NCBI GenBank assembly: GCA_023313575.1
Contig: JAJTTP010000035.1
Coordinates: 105,307-169,306 of the forward strand
Reading direction: 5' to 3'
Origin: Eutypella sp. D-1
Taxonomy: Eukaryota > Ascomycota > Sordariomycetes > Xylariales > Diatrypaceae
Length of the DNA: 64,000 bases
This document shows positions 32,482 through 44,219 of this stretch, piece after piece (the first letter of the stretch is position 1; every line of letters begins with the position of its first letter). The notes under the pieces are model-generated. The model ran no database searches. It saw only the letters and a list, made by a program, of their open reading frames with translations, and was not told where the DNA came from. The position numbers were made by a program, and so were the translations under genes.

Positions 32482-34010
32482 TCAGGTCTGTGACTTGCGA
32501 CCGCCGCCCAGCTTCTGGAACATGCGCTCGCCCCTACCGTCGGGTTTATCCGGCACCTTGCACTTCTCGCGGGCCTCCTGGATCTCAGTGACCAGGACGT
32601 CGCGGCGCATGCGCAGCATTTTCGACAGGCGTTGCTTGGGGAGGACGTGGATGGCGAGGTTGAGACCGCGGACCAAGGGGGTGGTGAGCGCGATGAACTT
32701 GTTGTTACCCGCGAGGTACGCCATCGGCTGGTCCTTGCCGTGGTACAGCTCCCGGGGATAGCAGTGCCGCAGCGGCGCGTCCCTGGGCCACAGCCTCACG
32801 ATCTGCTCCGCGTAGACCCGCGTCTGCGCTCGCGCCCTGTAATAAGGGTTCTCGTGGTTGATGTCGCGGATGGCGCGCGCGCGCGCGCTTTCCTCCGCGC
32901 TATCGCCCTCACCTTCACCTTCACCCTCGGCCTCGGCCTCCTCAGCAAGCTCCGGCTCGGAAGAGGGCCGCGGCACAGCCTTGGCCAGGGCAGCAGCGAG
33001 ATGCAAGCGGGCGAGCAGGACCTGGGGGTCGCGCTCCAATGGTAGGACGCCTTCGATGATTTGCTCATCGTCGCGGGGGACAGGGGGCTGGTGCTGGTCC
33101 TCGGCGAGCATGTCGATGACCATCTGGGCCCAGCGCAGGCACTGGCCGATGGTGGCGGGGTCGGGGTCGTCGATGGCGCGCAGCTGGATGAAGTGCATAA
33201 TCTCGTTGACGATCTCGCTGCTGTCGAGCTTGAAGCCCGTGGTGCGCACGCGCCGCGCGCACTCGAGCACCACGTAGATCTGGTCTTTGATGCCGCACAG
33301 GCGCGCGATCTGGGAGCGATATTGCACATCCAAAGAATACCCCGCGTAGTATGTGCCCTCGAGCAGCGGGCGCAGGTTCGCGAAGTCCTCGGGGGTCTGG
33401 AACTTCTTGACGGCTTGAACAAGGGACTTTCGGGCAGGCGGCACGTCGCTCATGCGGTTCATGTGGCGGAACTTATGGACCTCGCCGTCGATCTCGATGA
33501 CGATGGGGTCGGACTGGAGTTTCTTCTCATACTTGGGGGACCAGATCCTCTTCCGTTGGTCCTCAGGCAGATAGGAGGGTAGGATGATCTTATAGCGGAT
33601 GTCGTTGAGCAGCGTGTCCAGTTCAGGGGAGGATGCCGGGGTGAAATGTGCTATGTTCTTGGCTATAAAAATAGAATTGGGGTCAGTCGCAATGGATCGC
33701 CCGCATGAAGGTAGCTTAACATGGAGGATGACTTGAATATTCCTATTCCTGACTAACCGTGCCGTGATGTTGTAGATGTGAAAGTACGCGAGCTGTGATG
33801 TTGTAGGTGTTGTAGGTGTTGTAAATGTTGGTGATATTGGCTATTGCTGGCTATTATACTCCTCGTCGCCTTCTCCAATGTGCCATTGCCGGGGCGAAAA
33901 GCGCCCAGCACCTGTCTAGACATTGCGGCGATCTCCAAAGGTGTCGCTCGGCCAGTCTTATGAAATTTCTTGAGATTCCCAAGTTCCACGCCGGTGTTTC
34001 TCAGTATCAC
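32482..34010 (-). CDS. Conserved fungal protein, probably mitochondrial
   Basis: Two exons (34010-33758, 33662-32482; intron with GTTAGT donor, CTGAC branch point and TTTTTATAG acceptor, phase 1) give 477 aa. I do not recognise the family with confidence. The N-terminal 85 residues lack acids in the stretch RQVLGAFRPGNG to SSRTFTSTTSRH and end in a presequence-like RTFTSTTSR, so mitochondrial import is likely. The body is mostly helical, with regularly spaced hydrophobic residues (PLLEGTYYAGYSLD, YVVLECARRVRTTGFKLD, EIVNEIMHFIQLRAID), reminiscent of helical-repeat organelle RNA-binding or assembly factors. An acidic repeat (EAEAEGEGEGEGD) sits near residue 345. The C-terminus is basic. A (QHL)n stretch in the N-terminus comes from a tgttgtagg tandem repeat. 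It shares a 381-bp upstream region with the bL19m gene. Confidence 0.7.
33797..33832 (-). repeat. 9-bp tandem repeat coding (Gln-His-Leu)n
   Basis: About four copies of tgttgtagg (variants tgttgtaaa) in the presequence exon of the unknown mitochondrial protein encode a QHL repeat. Slippage-prone and frame-neutral. Confidence 0.65.
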
Positions 34011-34391
34011 GGGATCCTCAAGAGCTCGGAGGAGGGCACCGGGGGGTTACGGGGCGGTTAATTGGTGATAAGCCCCGATAACTTAAATTTTGGTTATCGT
34101 TATCAATGTGCATATTTACTTAAGCTAAGTACCTGGAAGCAGCAGAATCATAAAGTGGGACTAGGAACATCTTCCCGTTAGGTTGTACCTGTGTATCTTT
34201 TCAAAATGTGGATCCACCTGGGCAGTTTAAGAGAAAGCGGAGACCCACTTTATCACTCTATCAATTCCCTTCTCCACCTTCAATTGGCAGACACCGAAGC
34301 GGAAACCTAAGAATTTCCAACCTGAATGCTGTGATAGCTTCAAACCCACCACCACCACCAACACCACCACCGCCGCCGCGACGAAGGCGCA
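34011..34391. promoter_or_regulatory. Shared upstream region of two mitochondrial-protein genes
   Basis: 381 bp between divergent start codons of the unrecognised mitochondrial protein and bL19m. Includes an (acc)n/(ccg)n trinucleotide tract at 34346-34380 directly before the bL19m start, and TA-rich sequence near 34080-34120. Co-regulation is inferred from the spacing. Confidence 0.5.
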
Positions 34392-35271
34392 ATGAACATC
34401 ACACAGTCCGCCATCCAGCGGCCAATGGCCGGCTGGAAATCTATAACGAGACGGAGTCGTCAACAGAGAGTACTATATCCCATCCGCACCATGGCGAAGA
34501 TCACCATCAGACGACCAAAATTCCTGAGTGAACCAGGATTCGTGAAATCACCACCAAAAGCCGCCGCCGTTCCTTCTCCGACAGCCACACCAAAGACCCT
34601 GCAACCCAGATTCCGTACGTTATCTTGTTGCTGTTTTTTTAGTTCCAGGTCCCGACGTCCTTAAATCAACCATCCAGCTAACCCCCCCCCCCCTCTAAAT
34701 AGACGCCATCAAGACCAACAACCCACAAAAGCCGATCCGCACCGCCTTCGCCGTCTACCAACCGCCACCGACGGTGCGACGCGAGCATCCAGCGCCCCTA
34801 GTCTCATACCACGCGCAGCAGATCCGACGTCTAGACCCAACCGGGGCGCGCAGCGCCTTATTCTCGAAGAAGAACCCAGACGCGGCGCGGCCGGGCGACG
34901 TACTGCAGGTGACGATGGCGGCGCGGGGCGGGGAGCCGTTCGCGGGGGTGTGCTTATCGATCCGGCGGTCCGGGGTCGACACCGCGATCCTGCTGCGCAA
35001 CCACCTGACCAAGCTCGGCGTCGAGATGTGGTTTAAAGTCTACAGCCCCTCCGTGCTGGGCATCGAGGTCATCTGGCGCCGGCCCAAGCGCGCCCGTCGC
35101 GCCCGCCTCACCTACATGCGCAAGCCCAAGCACGATATGGGTAATGTCGATCACCTCGTCGAGGCCTGGCGTCGCACCCGTAACGTCTTTAGTTCCAAGG
35201 GCAAGGGCGGCAAGGGCGGCGCCGCTGCGAACGCTGGTCGTACGAGCAAGAGGGGCCACAAGAAGCGGTAG
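34392..35271 (+). CDS. Mitochondrial large-subunit ribosomal protein bL19m
   Basis: Two exons (34392-34614, 34703-35271; phase 1 splice, TTCC|GTACGT to AATAG|ACGCC) give 263 aa. The C-terminal part is a bL19 domain: ARPGDVLQVTM, FAGVCLSIRRSGVDTAILLRN, GVEMWFKVYSPSV and EVIWRRPKRARRARLTYMR, the basic rRNA-binding end. It matches the yeast Img1/bL19m group. The N-terminal 100 residues are basic and Ser/Thr-rich with no acids near the start (MNITQSAIQRPMAGWKSITRR), a fitting mitochondrial presequence and fungal extension. A Gly/Lys-rich tail follows the domain. The gene diverges from another probable mitochondrial gene 381 bp away. Confidence 0.9.
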
Positions 35272-36689
35272 GCTGTTGCTTTTTTGCGTGCGTGCTGGCT
35301 TGCTGGGGTTAGGTGGGGGAGCAGGGGGGGGTGATGCGCTGTGTATACTGTGTTGCGGTCTATAGCCGATTCAGAAGATGCTTGCACCTGCATCTCCTGA
35401 AGATGAGAGGAGAGGGGAGGCTGCGAGTCCCGTACCTATTGTATACGGCTCTAAACATGTACCATATGTTAAAAATGAAATGGAAAAGAATACCAATGAG
35501 AACAAACATACGTAAGCCACTGCTTACGAAGTACAGCAGACTTAAATAATGATATCAGAGCAAATTGAGCAGCGACTACCAGGCAAGACAAGCGATCCAA
35601 GTTACGATCACATGACCAAACCATCACATTTCACAAAGCCCCTAAATATGCCAACTAACGAAGCCAGATCACGTCAACAGCACAGAAACCAAACCTAAAA
35701 GTAGCAAGAAATGAATTCATACGCGAAAAAGATATAGATCCCAGAACACCTCGCTTTCCCGATCATTCCGTTCCGTTTCCGTTTCCGTTCCGGTCCCAGG
35801 GGGGAAGGGGGGAGGGGGATAAGACAGGACAGGACCTAAACCTGTCTGCTCCGTTCCGTTCCGTTTCCGCTCGGTATATAGAATCTGCCTGTATACATGA
35901 AATCCCTGACCATAGGTTGCCTAGAACGCCGCACCCCATCCGCCCCCTTTCTTTCGTTTTTGTGAGCCCCCACCGCCACCGCCGCCGCCACCGCCACCCC
36001 GCGCCCCCCGTGTACAGCGAGACAAAAGAGGAGATAGGTAGATACCTAGCTTAAAAATGGCCGCGGTTCATGTCGGTAGCTTGTGGGTGCTCCGTGCGCC
36101 AACGCCTGTACTTAAGTTATATATTAAAAAAAAAAGGGAAACCGACGGAGATTCATTCCCTGTATTCCCGTCCCATCCCATCTTAGATCAGAGAATGGTG
36201 GTGATGGATGTATGCACGTGTATGCCCTTCTGCCCGCCTGTATCAATATGTATAAGTAGCGCCTTGCGTATGCGTGAGCATTTTCTCCTCCTCTATCTAT
36301 CGTGTATGTATGCGCCTGTATCTTGTTTCGCGGGCTCGCTCCCCTCTATTGTGGAAGAAAAAAAGGAGAAAGGGAGGGGGAAAGAAATTCCGGGGTATAT
36401 ATGTGTGTAGTCTTCTCTTCGTCTTGCCGTCATCCTGTCACTCTCTATAATTGTGGGTGGCGTAAAGGAGGCCTGGATTTGGCCCCCTCTATCGCGCTCC
36501 TGTCTCGACGGCTCGTAAGGGTATGCTGGCGAATTGTGATTACCAGCCTCGGCTTTCCCACCTGTCCGGCAGAGACCGTCTAGAAAATAGGGGCGGCTCG
36601 CCCCAGTCAATGAGCTCACCATCATCGTCACCGGCGGCATCACCGCCCATCTCTGCGGCGACCCCGAACCAAGCCAACGGTCGCCGCTT
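35272..36689. other. Intergenic, no gene
   Basis: 3' flanks of convergent bL19m and TRK genes. Contains a ccgttccgtttcc repeat cluster (35765-35790 and 35850-35870), a (ccgccacc)n tract at 35970-35998 and A/T runs. No supported coding sequence. Confidence 0.5.
35765..35870. repeat. ccgttccgttt repeat cluster
   Basis: The unit (cc)gttccgtttcc occurs several times in 35765-35792 and again in 35850-35872, separated by a G-rich segment. Non-coding, in the TRK gene 3' flank. Confidence 0.5.
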
Positions 36690-39607
36690 CTAGCGGTGGT
36701 CGTACGCCGACTGCAGGGTGGCTCTGCGGCGGGGCGGTTTCATCTGATGCTGTTGCTCCTGGTCCTGTTCTTGGGGCGGCGAGGGTGACAGTGACAGTGC
36801 CACTGGTCCTGCCCGCTGCTGTTGCTGCTGCTGTTGGTGTGGGTCCAGCTTCTCCTCGTATTCTGGGTTCGATTTGTATTTCCGGAGCATTTCTGACGGA
36901 TCAACAGCGAGCGAATTGTCCGGCTGGGTCTGGGCCGTCGACTTGGTTCGCGACAAATCATACTGCAGGAACACGGTGTCAGCGTAACTTGATCTTTCAA
37001 TGTACATGGCGAGATAGGTAGTTGTTGGCCGGGAGGATGAGCGGGGAGGAATATGGGGGAAAGCAACAGGGGTGATAAACTTACGACAGGACCGGGATGC
37101 ATGAGGCTCGGGAGCACGCGCCTGCGCGAGATACTGTGGCTTCTACCGCGGTTCATGCTGCTAGCACGCGCGGTTGTTACCGCGGAGTCCCGGCGCTGGA
37201 GGAGCTCGAGCTCGGCGGCCTCCTCGGCCTCACGGTTATCCTTAGGCAGTAGGACGGCACGGTCAAGACCGTAGGGCAGGCCACGGTGGCGGCCACGTAC
37301 TATCATGGCGATGATGACGAGCTTGCCGACCACGCTAAACTGGGAGCACAACGACGCGCCGCCGCCGGAAAACCCAAAGCTAAGCCCTACCGTTCCGTAC
37401 GCGCTCACTACCTCGAACAGCGCCGCAAACATAGTGAACTCGCCCCTTTGCATTGCGTCACCCTCGCTAATAGTAATGATGAAGTAGCCGACGAAGAGAT
37501 ACCACAAATCGAAGGACAGTTGGCGCCGAAAATGGGAACCCATGTAGGCCATTCCGCTCGGATTTTGGTCGTCCACCTCCTCGGGTCCCTTATACACCCC
37601 CAGAGACTTTTCCTCGTAAACGTTCGTCGTCCGCACGGAGATGGCGATCGGGAACACCGAGATATACATCATGATGAGATACGAGGTCTGGATCGCCGGG
37701 TGCAGGTCGGCGATGTTGACACACGCGAAGCCGGCCGTCCTGGTAGACGTGGCCTGGAACCAACCGTCGAGGAAGCGTACATTTAGCGGGAGCGCCTCAA
37801 CTGCCGGGGAGTGAAGGTCGAGGACAATAAATAGCAGCAAATCCAGCCCGTTCAATAGAACTAGCACTAGGAGGAGCCACCAGGTAGCATTGGAGGGAAA
37901 GAGAAGCGTGAAACACCGTCGAGGGTGATCCAGTAGGAACCTCAGCTCTTCCCATAGGCCAGATCTTCGGGGCACAAACAGTGAAGACAGCCAGATCATA
38001 AAGCGGAGCATAACCGGGAACCCCGTGTTCCCCAGGATAATGAGGAAGGACATGATGACGAGGGGGAATATCGCCGCCTGGAACGACAACATGCTATCCG
38101 GCGTCAGGGTGAAGCCTAGATCCATGAAGGCCGAGTTAGAGGTAAAGAAAGCCCACCAGGTGGTATTTACACCGGCAGCGTCGACGACACCCTGGTAGTG
38201 GGGGTTGTTGTGGAGAATCCAGGGTACCAAGCAGATGTAACCGAAAATCGAGTATCCCCAGAAGTAGATGAGGAGTATCACAGCTAGCGTCTTCAGGGAC
38301 CTATACTCTATACCGCCTAGCTCCTCTCGTTCCTCCTCGGTCAACCCTACGAAAGCAGAGTTACGACCGATCGTTGGCTGGTAAGTCAGGTAGGGCATCG
38401 GATCCTCGTCCTCCTTGCTCTGGCTCAGAGCGGTTCTGATCCGCTGTAAGGGGTTCCGAGGCGCTGTCGAAGACGTGACCGTGTCCGTATCCGTAGCTTT
38501 GAACTTCTCTCCCTGTACATGGTTCTTGCGAAAATGGTTGGGCGATACCACATGAGCGGCCGCCCCGATATCTTCGCCTATCTCCTCGTGCCTACTCTGC
38601 CCCTCTCTCCACGGCCGAGCGGGCTCCTCAATCGTGATCGTAGTTGCGGGTCGCTCGCGGGTCGAGTCGCGATTTGGCAACGTTCGCATCGAGTACGCGT
38701 TCGACTCCTTCCGGGACAGATCCAGCGGGCCCACGTTCTCGTCATCTTCGTCGAACTCCTCAGGCCGCACGCCTCTTTCGACATCGCGAGGACCAGGTAT
38801 TCTAAGCGCTGTCCTGTTGGCTTGGCGCTGCCTCTCTAAAATGGCAATATGTTCTTCATCAGTGCGCTTTTGAGGTAAAGGCATGTCTCCATCATCGTCA
38901 TCTTCTTCATCCGGAGTGCTATTCCTCTTGACCTGATCCCAAAACTTGATCTGTGGCTGGCCCGCTCGCGAAGACTGGCCATCCCTACTTCCGCCAGCAT
39001 CTTTGTATGATCCGGTCCCATTGGCTTGTTGCTGGCTCAGTTTCGCATCGTCACCTGCAGCACCATTCTCCAATAAGGTGCCATCATTTGTCATCCTAGA
39101 GGCCGTCGCGGTGTTATGCATGACGGTAATATGCCTGCCATTGACGCCCTTTTCGACATCTCCCGCCGTCAGTTTTGACTTGGACCTGGATTTGCTGAGA
39201 GTAACACGACGATGCTTGGCTTCCTTCACTATATGCTGAAATCGCTTCTCAAACCAGTAGAGCCGTAATAAGACGACGGATCCATGAATGGTGATGGGCG
39301 AGGATATCTGGCACATGAAGTACAGGACGATCTGCTGAAACAAATTGAGTGTGTTGAGATCGACGGTGTTCAGGCCAGCCTGCGTGTTGGATCCGCTGGC
39401 CAGGAAGAGGGCATCGATGTATGCCAATTGACCGCCAGCAGTGGCGAACATCAAGATGGAGCCCAGGATGGACCATCCTATAATCCAGAAGTAGTGGGCG
39501 GTGATGAAGTTAAAATCCGATCCCTTGGATAGGAATGACGGACGAATCCGTTGGAAGACTTTCCAGAGGAACGCGCGAGGGTCCTTCATGATGCGTCGGG
39601 TATGCAA
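36690..39607 (-). CDS. trk1: TRK-type potassium transporter
   Basis: Two exons (39607-37085, 36962-36690; GTAAGT donor, CTGCAG acceptor, phase 0) give 931 aa. It is a fungal TRK high-affinity K+ uptake protein of the plasma membrane with four pore-like repeats. The first selectivity loop is SGSNTQAGLNTVDL and later ones are SNSAFMDLGFTL, TSTRTAGFACVN and SAYGTVGLSFGF. A large hydrophilic loop of about 300 residues (roughly 150-440, acidic and Ser/Arg-rich) separates the first helices from the rest, as in fungal TRKs, and probably carries regulatory phosphorylation. The C-terminus is cytosolic with a Gln run (HQQQQQQQR) coded by cagcag repeats. A continued frame past the donor is not homologous, so the splice is preferred. 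An alternative start is the Met at residue 7. Confidence 0.94.
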
Positions 39608-42600
39608 GAAGGTTTTGGTTGCGTGGTGTTATTGGCGATACCCACGTATAGCCAGCTGTGCTGTAAGACTGACTGGAGGAGAGCAGACCGAGGCCGTTGT
39701 TAGGACGATAAAAAGCCGACCATAAGCGCTAGGTTGTTATTCGATGTGCAAAATCCAGACATGATGCTTTTCTTTAGTCTTTACGGGCTCTTTGTTTCTG
39801 TGGGTAGTGTTAGATGGATTTGATGCGTAGTCATGCTTTCTGCTGCAGTGTGATTGACGATCATAAGAGATGGGCAGTGCAAGGAAACGGGGCTTGAGGC
39901 ATAATAAATGGTTCGACCCCAGGATGGGCAGAGTGGGTTTCGACTGATCAAGACAGGGGTCAAGTTCAATTCGAGTTAAGAAATTTTTCTCTTTTTCTCT
40001 TCCCTCTCCATCCGTTCCTCTGTCGTGTCTCTGTCCAGAACAAAGAACGTATTAATCGCATGTGCGATGCTGACTGGGATACGTGCAGTTATGGGTCGTA
40101 GTGCAAATATGCGTGTCTTGCTGCATACACACTTCACCGACTTGAGGTATTCTGAGATGCGACACCGGACTCGCAGTATATAGGGTGATTGATACACAGC
40201 ATGTGATTATAGGGGGGTGGGTGTGAGATGGCGATTTGGTCCTAAGACATTCCCTTCGGTGATTGGATTGCCGAATTGTGTGCTTACTTACCTCCATGTG
40301 AAGAAATAATCGGCTTTTTATTGGAGGATTGCACTCTTTTTCTCGATCCGTTCTGCAGATAGTGCGAAGAAAGCGAGAAATGGCTAGGTATTGAGAATGA
40401 GAGTTCAGTTCCGGTGGGTTCAAGTTGTTGACGTCGCCATTATATACTTCGTATAAAAATCCTTGAAGGTTTAGAAGATTACCAAGGTTTGTTGGAGAAC
40501 TCTGTTGGAAAAAGACAAAGTCTCTCGTTACCGGAGACTTGCGTGGCGTGCGCGTCGGTTGACCAGGGACTAACGACCCAATGATAACGACTAGAGTAGG
40601 CGCAGCAGACCCCAGACAGGCCGACGGGATGTAAGATGGACGTTTACTTTAAGTTTTTATCTGGGACGGCTATCATCGTTAGTTCCTGGTTAGACTCCTC
40701 CTAATTCCATATAAGTATGGGCTATGTGGCTGTATACCTTGCACTGGGTAATGTAGTTAAAAAACCCTATATATGTACTTGTAGATATAACCTTAAGGAG
40801 ATGTCCAGGTGAGAGTTTATCGGCGTGGCGGCGGTTAACTATCGGTAGTTGCAGTTAGTTTCATGCACCAAGCCGGTACTTGTTCCTGTCCCAAGACAGC
40901 CACCCATTATGCCGCCCAGGATGTTGGGATTGACAGATTACTGAAGTACCTGGGCATTATACTGAGCACATATCTAGGGATTGATGCAGACAAAGAGTTG
41001 GTAGCCCAGCCTCATACCTTAAAATCTAATCGTGCCAATGTGTGGTTGCCAGGGTGGACGGTATTTGTCCATGGGTATCACCAAACCAAACCCTCTTTTT
41101 TTTTTTTCCTTTTTCTTTTTTTCTGGAAAAAAAATCACCTGAAATATTGAGAATGATAAGGACGGATATCAGAAAGCGCCAGTAGTATACATAGTAAGAT
41201 ATCACAACATATATTTCGTTTTTTTCTTTGGTGGTTAACGCGGACCGGGTGGGCGGCTGAGTCGTTTATCTTGGCTCGCTTGGCCCCAATCTCCTCCTTC
41301 GCTGGTACCCGAGATGAGATGAGAGATCTGCTCCGGGATGGGCTGAGTAGGGGTGGACGAATTGGTCGATGCACCCTCGACGCGGCCGCACAGGAATGGA
41401 ATGCCAAGACAACGTGGGAGGTTTCCTGTTATCCTCTTTAGGGAATAACGACGCAGGCGGCTGTGAAACACCTTCTAGTCCATTAAGCCTCTCTCTCGAA
41501 TAGCTAGATAGACCTAGACCCTCCTGATCCTCGTCCTGGTAGGAATAAAGTGAGTGCACGGTCGCTCGTCCTTTTCTTTTTTTTCTTCTCTCCCCTTTTC
41601 TTTCTTCCCTATTTCGTCTGACCGTGTCGTACGTACGCCCCGACAGTTCGGATGAGACAGCGCAAGGCCAAGGTTTGTAAAACTACCAGGATTTCCTTAT
41701 CTCAGTCACGTTCCGGATTCAAGCTCCCAATTGGACCGCCGTTTTACCAAATAGATGCGGTGGCGGCGGCGAACGGTTACCGACCTTGCTTACATAACTT
41801 TACCTACATACGCAAATCGCAGACCGGTAATCTCGTTACTCTATTTTCGGGTGAGACGATGCAAGGCAAGGACACGTTCCTGGGAGTCTCCAGTCTAGGA
41901 CTTTGTAGCCAATGGCTAATGGAGGAAAGCTGCTTTGATGGGCTTTCAATGGGGCTTCCCTCCCTTCCTCCACAGCCTCCTATTAAATCCTGCAGTGAGA
42001 TACGCAGAGCGCAATCTACAGAAAGGGAGGGGAGGGAGGACATCAAGTGGGGGGTTCGGAGGGGAAAAAAGGGGATGGTGGTGTAAGATATCACAAAAAA
42101 GTTCAACAGCAAAGAAAAACGAAGATGACTATAAAGAGAGAAAAGAAAACCCCCCCAAAGACAAGAAAAAGGAAACGAAATCTCACAGGCAGCCGGGCGC
42201 ATTCGAAAAATCATTGCGCATAAGCCTTCCAAACTTCAACCACTTCGCGTTTAACCTTTATACTTAACTGCCGGCCTTAAATAGGATAGAATGAAATCAA
42301 ATAACAAAATAAATAAACGCATTATTTATTTTCATTTTACGATAGCCGTTACTATTTCTTTTAAATTTTTTAAAATCGTGGTAGTCGTGGTGGTAGTACA
42401 GGTGGGAGTTGGCTCGTGCGCAATATACTTTCGAGTCTTCCTGGCAGCGTGCATAATACATGGTACATAAGCCAGCCCGGCTCAGCCGTGCAGGGGTGCC
42501 AATGTCGTATCATGGATCCACTCGGCTGGGAGCAAGGGAAGGGGCAAGGGGGTCCCTTGATAGACCCGCCAAATTCCGAGAAGCCGCCCTGCCGTGCCAA

Positions 42601-44219
42601 GTTCTTTGCCAAGTTAGCCAAGAGCAAAAAGCCAACGAACGTTTTGTGGTTTTTTTTTTTTTTTTGTTTTTTTGTTTTTTTTTTTTTGCAAGCGGCCGGC
42701 TTGTGATTATTGGCTTAGTAATTACCAGCTCACCACCAACGTCCTTATCATGTACGTACTACTTTGCGGAATTCTAGAACCTTTATGTTTTGTCTTAGAT
42801 GACGTCATTCTTCTTTCTTACGAGAAAGGTCTCTCCGGCTTTTTGTGATTCCCGTTTCATGCATAAGAAGGTACCTACCCTATCAGAGCACAATATGAGG
42901 GAGATATTCTTTACCGAATGATTGTGGTTTATCTACCTATTACAAGTGAGTTAGTAGTAGTACACAGTGAATTCAACTTCGCTTCTGTGGATTGCTGCAC
43001 AACACACGGGGACAAAGGGAAAACGGATAACGCGAGGATGATGTGCCAAGGGTGAGCCGTGGTCGCATCGCATGAACCAACAAGGAGCAACCGAATTACT
43101 ACATGGGTTTATGTATATCTGTCTATCTATATGTATTCTGTGCACCCCCTCCCTTAAGGGTAGACGTATAATGCTTATCTTCCTCCGGCGTTGCATCGCA
43201 TCGCGCCGACGTTGCATCGGGTTGATGAGAGATGGGATGGGTGGGTTGGGATGAGTGGCACAACCCACAACCGTAACCACACCAAACCAGAGACAGACCA
43301 CACCGCACAAAGTACCCGGATGGTGTTGTTGGTCCCTCCCTTTCCCCATTCCATTTGATAAGCGACCGTGACATCTCAAGGGCTCAGGTGTGGGTGGGAC
43401 ATGCATGGTTATGATATGATAACATCCCGTTTACCCCAGTCCTGCCTATCCGCTATCCGCCGTCCTTATAGCCTAGCTTCCCGAGACTAAGTAGTTATGG
43501 AAAAGGGCGTGGGTGTGGGGGGCAAAAAAGCTTCTTCCCCAGTTGTCTTGGGTAGAGAATATGCCTCGTCTCGTCGTAGACCCGCGCGACCCTCAAGTCA
43601 GGGGAGGGAGGCTGAAATACGAACGGAAGCGTGATTTATACATAGATAGGTTGCATATATCTGCTTTTTTTTCCCCATCACATCCGATTCGGATCGGGTC
43701 GGATTCGGTCTTGGTTAAGTTCCCGTCAGACCGATCACTGCATCATTTCTGGCTGGAAACTTCTCTCTTCTCACACGACATTGGGCATTGTATGTTTTTA
43801 AGGCAGAAGTCAGGCAAATGAGAACGGGAATGTTCTGGCTTTGGCATTTTTAGTATATTTTTGTTTTTCCTTCCTTTTTACAAGGCTTAACTTGAGTTCG
43901 CTGGCTACCTAGCTAGTTTAAAAAAAAAACACAGAGCCCTTCCTTAGGCGGCGCCACCAAATCAACAGAGGACAAGAACAAGAAGAAAACGCCGCATGAC
44001 CTGCTGATTTTCTAGGTCTCTGATGCCGAATGTCCTATCACCTTGCTTCCTCCCCTAGCAGCAATAGAAGTAGAGTCGTAGTAATTCCCTGCCCTGCCCA
44101 ATGAGACTCCATCCTACTAGTGCACGCCTATGTAATGTAGACTGATATGCAGGCATTACAATCTGAACCCGTGCCCCACAATGCAGAATGCAGAACGCAG
44201 ACTATAGAAACATTCACTA
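39608..44219. other. 4.6 kb stretch with no recognised gene
   Basis: Between divergently facing ends: the TRK promoter on the left, the XPB 3' end on the right. Open frames up to 150 codons (40052, 41652, 41804, 42951) lack domains, splice partners or codon patterns like neighbouring genes. Simple-sequence tracts: T10 at 41099, T13/T12 at 42651-42688, A9 at 43921, and an AT-rich patch at 42280-42380. An untranslated RNA cannot be excluded. Confidence 0.45.

Noticed and set aside
39895..39925. tRNA-like B box (ggttcgacccc)
   Set aside because: No matching A box, anticodon arm or acceptor stem could be drawn around it.
41652..42267. Overlapping 110-144-codon frames on both strands
   Set aside because: No homology-like motif and no splice-compatible partner exons.
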